Below, one piece after another: positions 1-14,062 of a stretch of 64,000 bases of DNA. Position numbers and translations under genes: made by a program. Numbering within the stretch: position 1 is the first letter of the stretch; every line of letters starts with the position of its first letter. The stretch comes from Ascaris suum (taxonomy: Eukaryota > Nematoda > Chromadorea > Rhabditida > Ascarididae), in NCBI GenBank assembly GCA_013433145.1, contig CM024188.1, positions 7,043,001 through 7,107,000 on the forward strand. Reading direction: 5' to 3'. Below the pieces are notes generated by a model. That model worked only from the letters and a program-made list of their open reading frames with translations, ran no database searches and had not been told where the DNA came from.

Positions 1-1192
1 AGAGCTTTTGAAACGCCTTTAAAAAATCTGTAATATAGAAGCTTCAGAAAAAGTTTTCTACCATATGAGATGATTCCCTTGAAAAATTAGCGAAAATTCT
101 TGCCAAAGCGTGAACCAAATAATAAAATACTCAAATACTTAAATGCCGAATAACTGAAATTCTAAAGAAAGTGGTGGAATAATGGTGAAAAGCGAAAGCA
201 AAGTAAATCAAAAATCTGAAGTTTTATTTTCAATAGAACGAATGGATTCCTTTGATATCGTCGCTCGTCTCACCGTTAGAAAAGAACACCTAAGATAAAA
301 TGAACGTTGAATGGAATATAAAGAAAGAAGATGAAAGAAAGAAAAAAAAATGCGATCTGACAGAAATGAGAAACGAATTTATTAGGAACAAGACGACGTG
401 AAGTTGCGAGACGGGATGACCCACTTGTGTGAAATGCGAAAATCATTACGATGTGAAAGCAGAAGCACAGATAACATGTGCCTGTGAGCGTATTTCACTT
501 CATAAATGACAATGCGCTTCCTGGAACTTCTCTTCTCTTATTCTAGTACCAAAAATAAACGAATAAAATCTCGCAGTAAACAATGACAAACGTGGGTACG
601 CGTCCCTCTTCGTTTTCACCCTTCCCATCCCCTCCCCATTACCCTTCTTTCACAGCTGCAATACTGCAATCAATGCAAGCAGACCATAAGAATCTATTTC
701 TAGGTCATGAGAACGTCTTAATAATACTATGGGGATAGCTTTTTCCATCTATTTTATTTCTTACTTCATTCCTTGTGAGTTCAAATGACAGAGTCATGCA
801 GGCAGTACTGTCCTTATTGTCTCTCATCGTAGGGTCCTTTAAAGGCAATCAGCAAAATTTACTGTAAAAATTCACTGCGTTTCCAAACGTTCTGACCCGT
901 ACAGTGAATAAATTTTTAGAAACTGAATAACAATACATTTAGCCAATAGTGCTGGCGGTGTGGTTGAGTAGAAGTTCAAATGAAGAAGCACAATTCAGTC
1001 CAACATCAATTATACATACAGCCGAATGAGTACAGCGTTTAACGAATTCAGTGAATTCCCTGCGATGAACTTTATTAACTGTCTCATTGTACAGGAGACG
1101 TCAATGATACTGCCAGCAGCGGAGAGAGGGAGGCATAGGTAGATTTCACAGATTTAGGTGGTCTATTCTCAATACCGTGAAAACATTGCCTC

Positions 1193-1575
1193 AGGATGAA
1201 TGACATCGAGCTAAAAAGTGTCCTGGATTTGCAGAGACAAATAGAAATGCAAGAGAATTCTGCTAAAACTTCGACCAATTTCATTGCCACCATATTTAGC
1301 AACGAGCTTTTCACTTGTTCTTTAATGATAATAGAGCGGAAGGAGTGAGGGACGCAAATTTTGGCGAAGAGGGAAGTTTATCAACAACGAACAGTCTTTC
1401 CGGAAAGAGGTCTTATGCATCACGAAGTACCACACATACATCACACTTATATGAGAGATATATAGTGAAGTTTATGCCGTCACATGCAAACAACAACAGA
1501 GGGATACCAAATTTCTCGTCAAGCAAACAGACCGGATCGCGCATAAACGCTCTGCCCTCCTTCACACGGCAGTAG
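1193..1575 (+). CDS. Candidate coding segments, incompatible frames
   Basis: A short putative intron (GTAGAT at 1137 to GCCTCAG at 1192) precedes a frame with a helical peptide (MNDIELKSVLDLQRQIEMQE and following residues), which closes at TGA near 1349. A second frame, open from 1300 to a TAG at 1573-1575, gives a Ser/Thr-rich peptide (EEGSLSTTNSLSGKRS, ERYIVKFMPSHANNNRG). The frames overlap and do not join through any plausible donor-acceptor pair that I see. They may be one real terminal exon plus chance, or a frameshifted relic. The family is unknown. Confidence 0.2.
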
Positions 1576-1827
1576 ACGGCTGACCGTAAAGTCGGCGGTT
1601 TCGAGAAAGAATGTTACAATCGGATAGTAAAGAAGCACTGGAAGGGTTTAAAATTTTGCAAAATTCTAACAAATCTCTTTCGAAAAAGCGAAATTTCCGG
1701 TACACACTTTCAGTCAAGTGAATGGAACAAAAAATGAACAACCACCAAAGATGATAAGAGTAATGTTCACCTACAAAATCTGATGTGCAAAACGATAATT
1801 AGGCAAAACGTTACGCGACAAGAGACG

Positions 1828-1828
<1 letters not shown>

Positions 1829-1906
<78 letters not shown>
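1829..1906. repeat. (TA)n array 1
   Basis: About 78 nt of uninterrupted TA dinucleotides. It is separated from the next array by 48 nt that contain CGTTACATG twice, 34 nt apart. Open reading frames of Tyr-Ile repeats here are artefacts of the repeat. Confidence 0.98.
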
Positions 1907-1907
<1 letters not shown>

Positions 1908-1951
1908 GTTACATGATTTTGAAAATACGTTTGAAAACGTTACATGTATTT

Positions 1952-2057
<106 letters not shown>

Positions 2058-2122
2058 GGTGCATGCATGTATATATATATATACATGTACATATATATAT
2101 ACATGTACATATGCATATGATT

Positions 2123-2667
2123 TATACGCTTACATCACAAGTCGATATTACTGTGAAGGAAGCAAAAGAGAATATTGAATCTTTTCTGAACCCAAGGTGG
2201 AAATTCTACGAACAATTGAGACTTTTATTTATCAGCAGTTTGTTCTTCTTTGTTTACGTTCTGATCGAACCAAAAGCACAAAATCCAGCATACTTCAACA
2301 GAATGAATGTAAATTTATGAAATATAACACCTATCAGGTAACAACTGCTCAAAAGATCCACTTCGAGAAGACGTCGTGCCAATCACTGCTAGCAATATTA
2401 GTGTGAAGTGATCAAGAAAGCGGCTAGACATCGGCACATAAAAGGGCAAATTCAAAAGAAAACTGTTAAGTGGGAAAACGTGAACGGCAGAGAACGCACT
2501 CAACGATGCACGTGGCATACGATGCAAAAACGCATAGCCGATGAGTATTTCGTGCGCGACAGGACAGTCGTTCTAGAACAGAGGTCTTTGAAGGGGCAGT
2601 TTACGCACATAAACGACTCCCAGATGCAAATACCGTTCGGCAAGTGGTCTTCTCGCATGACCTATAG
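2123..2667 (+). CDS. Candidate two-exon fragment with one membrane helix
   Basis: The first segment, about 2123-2308, encodes [14 protein letters not shown] then a hydrophobic run ([17 protein letters not shown]) that could be one transmembrane helix, and ends FNRMN before a GTAAAT donor. A 93-nt intron ends TATTAG, and the second segment 2402-2667 continues in phase 0 as a basic peptide ([30 protein letters not shown]), ending at a TATAG|GTGACT donor or at TGA 2669-2671. Phases agree across the intron. The 5' boundary is not clear because the frame runs back into (TA)n sequence. No family is recognised, and open runs of this length can arise by chance. Confidence 0.25.
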
Positions 2668-4259
2668 GTGACTCATTACGTTCATTACTTACCATGTAAA
2701 TTTTCTAGTGTTGTCCAACCGTCGAAAGAACACTTTATTTAATTTTTAAAAACAGAAAAAAAATAAAATAAAATATGACTTCATCGTATTGATAAACATC
2801 ATACCATGAAAGAATTTATGCAATGAAACAAACGAAGATTCACAATCGTCCAGAAAACTTGCACATAAAACTTTCTATAGCGGAGCATAGCTGCGCTGCG
2901 AAGAAACAGAGAGTTCTTTGTTGATAGACGCGAACAATTCGCGAAATGCGTCACTCTTATATCGTTCAAGGACAATCGAAGCCGAATTCAAATACTCATT
3001 CAAAGCAAAAAAACAAAAACTTCATACCTTCAATTACCAGTCCTTAATGAATCCAATATACAACGACTCGAAGTGAAATAGTTTAAATTCCACTAGAACC
3101 ATAATCGATTAAATTCTCGAATGGAATATCCGGCCACAGAAAAGGGTCAAACAATCGGGAATATATCGCGAGTTTCGGCAAAAAAAAGCAGATTGCCGAT
3201 GCTATGCGTATACAATGAAACTAGAAAATTAAACAATATATGTTTAGCAGCAAGCTTAAGACGAGAAAAAAGAACGGTGTGAACAGAACATAGGTCACTG
3301 AGTGGGAAGAAACGGACAGTAAGTCTTTGACGCGAATCACAGTAACTGCAAGAGAAAATCTGCCCTTTGACCTTCAGTTCAATACTTCAAAACTCTCTCA
3401 ACACCCGAAATAATTTCACTGAACTTACGAGGCGTACTTGTAACCGGAAGGAATCGAGAATACAGCATAATATATGAAAGTCTGTAGTGCTATTGATACA
3501 GAATCATTTTAAAGTTCGCTAACATTGCTGCTTAAACAGTCGCTGAACGATGCCGATTTGTAGACATTCGAGTACGACCTGCATATCTGGGATTATTTGG
3601 TATTAGCGAAACAGAAATGACTCATTATTTGAACTTAAATACTTATTAATTATGACTGAAATATCACCACGCTTCTGTGAATGAATGGATTACTTAATCA
3701 TTGCTTAGCTTCCTTTTTTTTTCTTCAAATAAACCATGTTTCTTATGACCTAATCAACACATCGTTCTGCAGATGCCGCTTCGTCAACACACAGTTTCTG
3801 TGCGAATCTGATCTTTATCGCAGTTAAACATCACTCTGCACAGACATAACAGCGCGGACACGGTTCACAATCGGCAGCGAACGGCTCCGAACGAGAAGCT
3901 AGCTCTTGTTTATGTTGACACAAGCGAGAGTGCTCTAGTGAGCACTAACATTCCTCGCAAACGTGCACTACTTGTAGTAACCGTTCTTCGCAATCTCACT
4001 CTTCAAATCACCACTCACAGGAATGCCGACTTCGACTATGAACAATTTCAGAATTTCTTCTTCATTAGCACGAATAAACTCATGTGCGGCGCAAGAAAGA
4101 GACAAGATTTCGTCACCTCAAGACGAAAATCGAAACTGCAACGAGAGCGCAAAGTAGCAAGGAAACAAAGTCTGTGGAGCAGGGCACATACAGGGATGTA
4201 GAGAGAATTTTTTTTCGAAGAGGAAGGTGGAGGGAAGAGGGAGAGGGGGTAAGCGGAAA

Positions 4260-4283
4260 GGGTAGAGGGAAAGGGACGGAGGG
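4260..4283 (+). other. Predicted G-quadruplex motif in a purine tract
   Basis: Four GGG runs separated by loops of 4, 3 and 5 nt lie inside a purine-rich tract, about 4219-4320. Such tracts can also form triplex DNA. Confidence 0.7.
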
Positions 4284-6891
4284 AGGAAGGGGGGAAGCGG
4301 GATTGAGTGAGTGGAGAGGGCTAGGCAAAACAACTTCAAAAACCCTGCAGAACTTCATGAAAAGAAGGCTCAAAGTGGAGCAGCATGCAGTTTCGACATA
4401 AGTTTGTGGAAAGTACTCCTCTCCCATCTTCCGAACTCCTCCCCCGCTTTCACCGGTTAAACTACTACCTCAACGCTCATGAAGATAAATAACATTATTT
4501 TCGAGCAAAACGCGCGTTCCCTCACTGGTACCTGTGAGGGGAGTCAGAATTTATGTCGTCAACTGCAAAATCAAACGGTACAAACAAACTACCTCACAAA
4601 CTAATGAGGTGTGGCCGTTTGCTTAAAACTGTTACGTTATTCCGAAAAGAGTTCACCTTTATTCCGAAATCAAAAAAAAAAGAGTTCACGGAAGAATTTT
4701 TGCAGATGCGTATGAACGAGTGCGCATAAATAAAAATTAAAAAAGAAAAACAGCGTATGAATGAACGAACGAATAAATCACACCAAATTAGAGGAACGCT
4801 CCAAATCGCATAAATGTAGAAAAATGCTCGTTACATCTGAGTACATAACTTGCGTGCATTTCTTCCGTTGATTCATACTAGAATGCTGCATTCCATCCGT
4901 CAACATCCAATTGCACAGTTAAGAAATAGCCGTCTATAATGCGGCAAAAGAAATTTAAAATAACTAAAAAAAATTAATCCAATCAACACGCGAAACCACT
5001 GCAATCAAAAACCTGACTCGAACGCTCTTCAAAAGAGTGCTGTGCGCAAATTTAATAACTTCAGAGGTGCTCTCGTCATTTTTTTTTAAACTCTGCCTCG
5101 AGGCGTCACCCTTTGGTGCTTTGCTTTTCAGTGATATCTGTCGGCGACTTTCTGCAAAACTTTGCACCACTAACGAGGAATCCTGAAGGCCCTCTTCATC
5201 TTACTTCTTCGAATTGGATTTCATGAGCCTTCCCCCCTTCCACTTCCATTTAACAGCCATTCTGATCTCTTATTGATTCTCTCATTCCCAAAAAAAGTAC
5301 CCTCCTGCAATTATCAGAGGCGACCGCCCGAAACAGATCGCAAGTAATTCAGAAAAGACGCAAGCTTACTAAGCCGACGCGCAGGACGATGATGCAATTT
5401 CCTCGACCTTAAACACCAAGGAAGCAGTGAGCTGACCCATTATATGAATGTCCACGATAGCATTTCATTAAGTAGGACTCATCATGCGAAATGCAAGAAT
5501 TCACGCCGACATAAACTGATGGATTAAATATGCAGAGCGAGAAATTGCGAAGAAAACTTCGACAGAAAGCCAGTGCACAAAATGATCGTCCGATTAAACC
5601 GAAAGGTGTGCGCCACCAACCTGTTAGGCGGCGTCCGTTTCCGGTATGGCATGAAGGATGAGCGAGGTCAGACGGGATGCAACCAGCCCGCCCGCTTTCG
5701 CAACGCTGTCCGTCCGTGTGGGCTAGCGCCGCTTGTCGAGCCGCTGTGCGAAAGACGAAACCAAGCGGGACATCTCGCGGTGCACTGAATGCCGAACACG
5801 CAGCGCGCACTCAAGGCGCACGACAACTTTGCGGGGTCCATGTAACCTGACGAAAGCCATCGTGCGAAGCGATTAGGAATTCTGGGATCCGAACTGCCTA
5901 TTTCCGCCACGCTAATGTGGGCGCCTAACCTGCACAAGGCTGCTGATCTACCGCGTATGTAAATCTAGGAAGTGGAAATCAAAAGGTGAAGGAATATTGG
6001 AGGCGGTAATGTCGTTGCGTGCAGCGCAATGGGTCGCTGGCAGATTGTTGCTGTTGGTGACAGCTGCCCTCGTGTCCGTGTCGTTGTTGCCGAAGAAGCA
6101 TTCACATGATCGGTGTGAAAGTTGTTAATAAAAACCGGCCCACTCGCAATGATGTTTGCTTTCTGCAACGAATGTCTATCCACTAACGTGCCATTACCGA
6201 TACACAATAAACAATGTCGTCTTCAGGTTGTGTACATGCAAAGTAAATTTTTCTTTGCTCACTCTTCAGTAATAATACAGTGAGTCAAGAATTCCAAATG
6301 GCGTCAAATCCATAAGCATCTGATGCTTACTGGTAAGGTTTAAGTAGTAAACAAATGTACCGTGTTTGTAAGAATTCAAATATTTTTGAGTTTCTGAACG
6401 AAATCAACGCTTACTTCACCTGACGATGCAGACTTCAATGCTTCAAACTGAAGTGCATAGGACCTGCGGCCTTTCAAGCTCAGCTTGAGGTTCTGCAATC
6501 TACGGTTTGCTCTCCTTTGCGATCGCTGAGCAATGACGATGCGGAAGAAATGTGGAAATCATGGAGTGTTTCTTATATATCAGGTCAGCTTCAACACCGA
6601 CAGATAATTGCACTGCCCAAATATCACAGTGGATGAGAAAAACACAAGCGCGGTGCATGTATTATGTTGTTGTGCTCCTTCCCTCTCTCTCCAGTCGACC
6701 ACAAAATGTAAGAAAGCGAAATACGTAAACTACAGAAGTGCGTCGGTGCCTGAAGATGACATTAGCAGAGGACAGATGCACTTCAGGGAGACTACACATA
6801 CTTCGCTTTCGCATGTATTTAGCCAAAGTTTTTCGGAGGCAAAAGGTCATTATAAAGAGCATCGGGTGTTTTGAAGTGGATGCAGGCGAGC

Positions 6892-7127
6892 CCGGAAATA
6901 ATTGCCATGCAAAGAAAACTGAAAATGTCGTTTTGGAAAACGGACACTGAGATCAGTTTAACGGTGGAAGGATAATAACGGTGCTAATACAGTTTAGCTT
7001 TTCAGGTCAATCAAGCGCTGTATTTGAGCGATAGAATGTATGGTTGCATTTTATGAAAGTTTTGCTTGCAAATTTTTCCTGAATTTTTCTGGTAAATCCG
7101 GAAATAATTGGACTGCAAAGAAAACTG
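6892..7127. repeat. 30-bp imperfect direct repeat pair
   Basis: CCGGAAATAATTG followed shortly by GCAAAGAAAACTG occurs at 6892-6921 and again at 7098-7127, with about two or three differences between copies. They are 206 nt apart. Confidence 0.6.
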
Positions 7128-9572
7128 GACCGCACAAAAATACGTCTCCTTCCTTAGCAACAACTCATATTTTGAAGTTCCTGCGTTCCAAATGAAGACC
7201 GCACCCACCCAAAAGAAAGTCGTGCACACATCTTTGGTTAGGTCAACGTGCGAGTCGGAAAACGTCTGGAGCATGATAGATTGAAGGCAGCCTTAATTTA
7301 AACGTCGTAGTTTCCCTTCCATGAAAAGATGTATCCAGATCAAATCACTTCTTCCTGACTTCCCTATATGGAACCACTTTTCTATAAGTCTTGGGGAGTG
7401 ACCTCATATGCAGCTTTGTGATATTGGCCACAACAGGACGATTCTACGACAGTAAGCAACAAAAGACTGTTCACTTAAAGGGTCTTAGTCCATCACTGAG
7501 AATACAGCTTTATTATACAGTTATTGGATTGTGGTTACAATTATAAAATCAAATAGCATCCTTAAAGATGTTGCACAAATCTACTCATACAACCCCTTCT
7601 CACTTACTTTATACTCTTTTCGTTTCGACCACATCAGCGAGTACTCACTGAAGCGGAATTGTATAATACTGCGACGTATTCACTAAGCATGAAAACCTTG
7701 AATTTAGTCTGAAGATTTAAAAGGACACTGAAAGTTTTTTTTACGTTTGGAAAAATTCTTATCACTTAGTTTGTGAGCATACTAGAGATCGCTCTGATAA
7801 AAGAAACCTGCCAGCAAGGTGCATTAACTAGCTCATATAGTGTATCACTGAACGCAAATTTGTGTTTCGCCGATCTCTAACAATAGAAATCTCTCTTTGC
7901 CGTTGAGAGCACATTGTGGGGCAAACTTGGTTACTACAGTGTCCAGTAGTGCGGTGAAAGGAGTGAGCACTGAAGTGTTTGAAGGGCAATTTCACGAGGG
8001 TCCTTTCAATGACAACAACATGAGGTATTGAGTTACTGAATGAAGCACACAAAATTTAGAGCATGGCAAAAGTGAAAGTCTTAACGATATGGGCCATATT
8101 TACGAAAAACTTCACGAGTGCCCTTTGAAGAGGTGAATAAGTTGGTGTAATAACACCAATTACCCTCCGCTATACCATTAAAACTGCTTCTTTTCTTTGA
8201 AGAAGACAATCGCGACTCCTTGGTTCAAAAAGAAAACCTCCGAAAGCTGTAGGCATTCCCCGCTCCCAGTATACGATCAAAACGGGAGAAGCAGCAATTT
8301 CACTTTGGGTAATTGTACAGCTTGGCTAAGCAAAGCTAATCACAACTCCCGCATAAACTGTGTAAAAATACCAACCAATGGCCTTTTCAACTGACAGATG
8401 CTTTCATCAAATCAGGAATGGGCTTATGCTTGAAAACTTATTGCTGAAACTTCAAAAAGAACGTAATTCCATTATGTATGTTCATTCAATATTGCAGTGC
8501 TGTGCAATCGATACAAAATATTCTCCTTTGTGTATTCCTCATACTTCACTCAATGTGTCGACCGTAGAAAATGGATTAAAATGTTCTAACGATCAGATCA
8601 CCAACAATACTGCTTTTAAAGAAATTATTCTTCTTAAATGACCGGCATTGATTTATATTATTGTAAGGTATTAAGCAAGGCGTCCGATATTTCTTAAGAA
8701 GAAAGAGAACGCGCCAATGTGAGATAAATCTTAACAATGCGCATAAAAGTGGTGCTCTATAGAGCATGAAAAACACTGCTGAAGGAAAGGATAGATCTGG
8801 TTTTCGATATGCTTTCGGAGGGCAACAATGCACCCTCCCCCCCTCTCCTCTCCGCTCCTCGAGCACATTATTATTAAGCAGAGTGGCACCTGCGGTTCGC
8901 CACTCGCGCACACATCTAATTGCATACCAAACAAATGCACTCAATTCAGCCAGTTTCTCATAAATCTATACAAAAGAATATTCACCGAACGCCTGCCAAC
9001 CAAATAAATATATTTAATCTCTAATATAATTAAAGAACTAATGCCTTGTTTTGTTTCTATATTTATATCTTGTTTTATTTTACTCGGACGTTCATTAATT
9101 CAGCTCACACTTTGGTTTGTTTACTCAAAGGTTCAATAAGCGATGCAATAGTTGTATGCAAAAACGAACTCGTTTACATTGCAAATGAATTTCCTTCTTC
9201 CAGAACAAACAACATAATCTATTTAGGCAAGAAAACTTCAGAAGGCTGCAAAAAGTCCATAAAGTATGGTGGTGTTCAATTAGATCCTTAGGTTTTCAAG
9301 TCCTCAAGTCTCTATCAACATTACATCCGTCAAAAGCTAAAAACTCATTGAGGCAAAACTGTTATGAACGGACCTCAAAAAAAGAAAAAAAAACATGAAC
9401 AACATGCGAATTAATCGAGAAGAAATTAGCGGTAACAAAAAGAGTGATCGAATTCAACGAAAATAGCACAAGTACCATAAAAGCAGCTGTTTGTCTTACG
9501 GCTGCCTCACAATAAGCAGCAAAAGCACTCAAGAAGTTTTCTATTGTCAGCAAATTTCTTTTTTCCATGCAG

Positions 9573-9755
9573 CGCAATCTTTCCAATCAGGATGCGCAGC
9601 ACATGGACGCCTTCTTCAATTCGTTTAGCGAAACATTTACGAACGCAGCAGGACGCTCATTTGCATCGCCGAAGGAAATCCCACCTCGTATTTCAGTTAC
9701 TGGCGACGCACACACTCCATATAACAAAGAGGAGAATTTGAGAGTCGCAGAATAA
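9573..9755 (+). CDS. Candidate terminal coding exon, unknown protein
   Basis: A strong acceptor (CTTTTTTCCATGCAG ending at 9572) is followed by 60 open codons and TAA. The peptide has a balanced, protein-like composition (DAFFNSFSETFTNAAG, SPKEIPPRISVTG) and the codons are GC-richer than the flanks. An in-frame ATG at 9567 lies inside the acceptor, so an intron-less start there is possible but less likely. I could not find the upstream exon: the GTAACA donor near 9,434 is in the wrong phase. No family is recognised. Confidence 0.35.
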   Translation, partial: RNLSNQDAQHMDAFFNSFSETFTNAAGRSFASPKEIPPRISVTGDAHTPYNKEENLRVAE

Positions 9756-10060
9756 GAGCCGTAAAAGATATCGTTCAAACTGCACATCGAGGTATGCTAA
9801 TGGTAACATAAAAAAGGGAACATATAATTACGACGAAGGAACTGAAGCCAATGGAAGAATGAATGGTTCTAGCAAAAAAAGGGAAGGAAAACATGCGGAT
9901 TTACTAAGACAGCAAACGGAGTACTAGGAACTGCACAACAAAGATACGATAGGACATTCGTATTTTTGCTGCTGTTAAGCGATTAAATGTATAGCTATGA
10001 ATCTAACACTATGATCTCCGAAAATAAGGTAAAGGCTTAAACCTTTATCACCTTTCGAAA

Positions 10061-10110
10061 GAGAGAGAGACAGACAGACAGACAAAAACAGGGAGACAGA
10101 GAGAAAGAAG
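10061..10110. repeat. GA/GACA microsatellite
   Basis: A GAGAGAGAGA run passes into four GACA units, then into imperfect purine-rich GAGACAGAGAG sequence. Confidence 0.85.
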
Positions 10111-13100
10111 GATGGAGAGCTCTTTTACCGAAGAATTTTTAGTCAGCTATCCAAGAATGGATTTTATTTTTCCTAAATTGTGTGCGTGCACATTCCACTT
10201 AAGGAAATGAAATATCACATGCGCCTGGTATTGCAATAACACAAGCAAACATAGTATACAGCGATTTGGCAGCAACTGCGTGTTGTCATTTGAGGCTTTT
10301 CATGCATCTCTATTCGTTTTCAGCCGAACTGAGTTATTACTACTATCGGAGCGAGAACAGGAAGGAAAGAGAAGGGAGATGGGGTTGAGAATTGTTCTTC
10401 CGTGTTTTTATTGAAGTAAAGAGAGGGTGACAGTACTTACTGCTTCCTCTAACACATTATGGAATATTTTTGATAGTACAACAAACTACCAGTGACATGA
10501 CAACACCTACGTCGGATGGTGGATATATATTGTAACGAGCATTAAACGAGTGACAACATCACGCTGATGAGCCGCACTGAGCAACAACAAGAGCCTTGAA
10601 GCAACCCGATGCATCATTAAGACTCATTCATCCTAACGGCGGTACGTTATGCGTAAGCACAGCGACCGTCCGTTTTGCAAGTTAAAAATGTTGAACGTGA
10701 CAGAAAATTATTGCGATGTACATGGAAGAACACCTGAGCGAGTGCATTCGCCATTTACCTTAGCAGCCACTCGCACCGTATTGTTCGATGAAGCAGACGC
10801 CGATCTCTAATGGTCGCAGAAAACCGTAACGGTCAAGGGGCTCAATTTTTGGACCTTGACAATGAAATTTGAATTATTCAACCTCTGGGCATAAAGCAAT
10901 GCTGATTCTATGAAGCAAACCGAGCCCCTCAAGTTAGGACACACCAAAGGACTATGAAACGCAGTTGGAAATTTGCATGCGACCTCGAAGCCTTTAATTT
11001 TGCGACATAGCCCTTCCCATCCTCCCACCACCTATTGCATTAGCTTCATGATGGTCTGGTTTGTTTCCTAGAGGACGTACGTTGTACAAGAACTTGAACA
11101 AATCCATTTCCCCGAGTGAGCTTCAAAAATTAAAAATATTTTGCCGATCCGTAACATTCGACTAGTAAAGGGTGAAGGTCTGCAACCGTTTGGTCGAATA
11201 AAAAAATCGTCCATAATCTCTGCTCCTTTCCTTTAAACTGTTTAAAATCAATAAGTTGGAGACAATTAATTCGTAACTTCACCTACTACTCATCGCAAGG
11301 ATAAGTATGTAACTTGAGAACGCAAAGCCATAATCCACAATCTCTTCTTTAGTTGCAACCTCGTCCACCTTTCGCGTGGAATATCGTTCAAGATGCGGGT
11401 ACCGACTGCCTCAAAGGAATCGAAAGGGCGTTGTCGGCCGGAAACGCAGCGTGACGTTTTGAATGCAACCGCATGACTAGGAGGATCACTCGATTCTCTA
11501 AACACTCGAAGGAGGGGGAGTCGGTACGCAGCCTCAGTGAATTACATTTTGAAAGGAACTTTCTACAGCTAAGAGAAATAGAATGCGGACGAACAATGAA
11601 AAAAATCAGTTCAATTTCAGTCAGTAGGATTTTTGCGCAATTGTTATGGAAAAGAATTGTCCAAAAAGGATCTTAACTTCCTCTTCTTGTCCTAAAACTC
11701 CTCTATCCTAGAGTTGTTTTTTTCAATACTTAGTTGAAGACCTGTGGCAATCGCTGAAAAGTGAGCCAGATGTTTATGAAACCGACTTTCGAAAGTGGCA
11801 AAATGCTTTTATAAAATAAACGATGTCCCCAAAAGTACCGTAGCAAATGGAAAATTTTTAGAGCATAAAATAACCGGAAAATGCATAAACAGCAATATAA
11901 ATACAAAAGAGAAAACCAGAAATGCTCTAAACTTGATGAATAACACATGAATAAATCGAAACGGAAGCATAATAAAAGAGCATCAGAAAGTAAAAGAAGC
12001 ATCAGGATGGAATGCGACAAGAATTGTGGTTTAGAATTAAGAGCGCAACGTGGTGATGCGAGCTGGAGTCTGACGGACAAAGGATGCATGAAATGACCTT
12101 GGTGCACTGCGTCCCGCACAGCACCATTCGATTTCGTTGATTGAGGCCAATCGGAAATAGTTCAACGTGTGAAGAGCAACAGACATGAAGCAGTATGAAT
12201 TGAGAACGGAGTGCAAGAGAGGATAGTAGTGGTCAGCGGTTTTATCGGCAATGATACTGCCAACGAAATTGCGATCATCTGAATTCATAATCGTTCGTCA
12301 AAAACAACTCGCTTAAATCATGCATACTCAATACTCATCGAATCAAGTGGCATTCGTCGAGAAAACGTTCATAACATCTATCAGCATCGATGCTTCAGGA
12401 ATGAGTATCCTGACCATAGAGGCAGTAACCGGCTGATATTATAGCAGTGCTGCAGAAATGTTAAAATTGTCACCAATTACTCCAATTAACACGAAAAATA
12501 TAGTAGTGATATTTCTCATCTAAGTGAACGAAAGCGTACCAGAACCAGTTTCAACATTATACTTTTCATTTCAACGTTGTAAAAAATTGTTGTGCCATCA
12601 TTTCAAGTGCCCATCAAATGAAACTTTTCTCTCCGAACCTGCAAAGCAATGAAACGTGTTGAAAGAAGAGGGGAGGGGAGTTGGGGATGTGTGACTAATT
12701 GGATGACTGTGAAACTTGAATGGGATTGTAACCGTGCCCGTGGATCGATTTTAAACTAAGCAATTCATAAAGAAATATGACCGAGTCATTATACAGATGA
12801 AAGAAAGGCCTCAATCACTCATGGGAAAACTTGAGCAGGCCAGTTTGAGGAACGGAATCAGACGATCGATATATCCGATGGAGAAGATTGAACGGAGCCA
12901 TGATTGCATGAAACCACGTGTGTGGCCATGGCTCAACCTCAGTGACAGACATGAGCCCGTTCAACCACCTCAATCTTTTGATCGAAATGGCGTGCCACGT
13001 TTACCTATGCGTGGGCAAGTAGGGCCATGATCACGGCACAGCTGTAGCCACCACTTCTCTCTCCCATTAATTAATGATGTGTTAGAAAAAGAAAATCTTT

Positions 13101-14062
13101 CTAGGAATTACCTGTGGTAAATTACCTGAGCGCGTAAATTAGTGGAAGCGTTCTAAACAGGCGAAAATGCAGCGCCGTTTTGCGTTCATTAAGAAGTCGC
13201 GTAACGCACACCGCTTAGCGCTCATTTGAAAACGGGTCGGCGATGTTCCGCACTAAAATAGGTTGAATTTCGTCATGCGTCGCACTTGTCACGTTTGTTT
13301 GCAAAAATGTCTGCGTGCAACCGACAAGTCAGTCATCATGATTCGGTCAGAAATATGATCTATTAGATATATTAGAATGCAGTGTCCATATAATGTTCCG
13401 TAGGATAAAAGCAAGAATCGAGCAGAGGAGTATATAGCTTTAGCTGCTCTAAAGGGAGGTCTACAAATGAGGTGAAATAGCTCAGATGAGTGCAATAAAC
13501 AGTTAGTTTCAATGTCATCTCACAACTAAGCTTCAAAACAAGTATGAGAAATCGACAGGCGTTCCGCGAAGTTGGCATCATATGCGCTTTTGCGTTTCAG
13601 TTCAATTGGCCAAACGGCTGTATAGCTTTAAAAAATGGTGAAAGAGGGCTTTATAACTCGCTTACCTACCAAAATGATCAGCTGCAGAAGTGGCATCAAA
13701 TGCTTTCTGGATCGCATTCAATCGCCAACAAAACAATATCGTTTGCGCACTTTACGGCACATTCAGATGCTTATAAGACGACTTAATGCAATAAATCTGA
13801 ATGAAATCAAAGAGGGAAGGTCCCAGCAGTGTAAATTAGAGTATCATATTTCATTACACCAGTTCCTGTCGTAAAGTGAAAGCTACAAACATCTACAGCA
13901 CTGGCCCTCACACCACGTATGCAGCTATTAGGCTTGCATATACTGTATTCACACGTATGTTTCGCGCGTAAATGTGCGTGGTTTACTGGCTGTACTTAAT
14001 TTTGCTCAGCTCCGAGAAGCAGACTAACATGTCGATCAAAGATATGATAAAGGCCACTGACT

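Larger units (their letters stand above)
2672..9572. other. Non-coding spacer with purine tract and direct repeats
   Basis: No gene could be supported. Open frames are 60-130 codons and are not protein-like. The stretch holds the purine/G-quadruplex tract near 4.25 kb and the 30-bp direct repeat near 7.0 kb. Confidence 0.5.
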
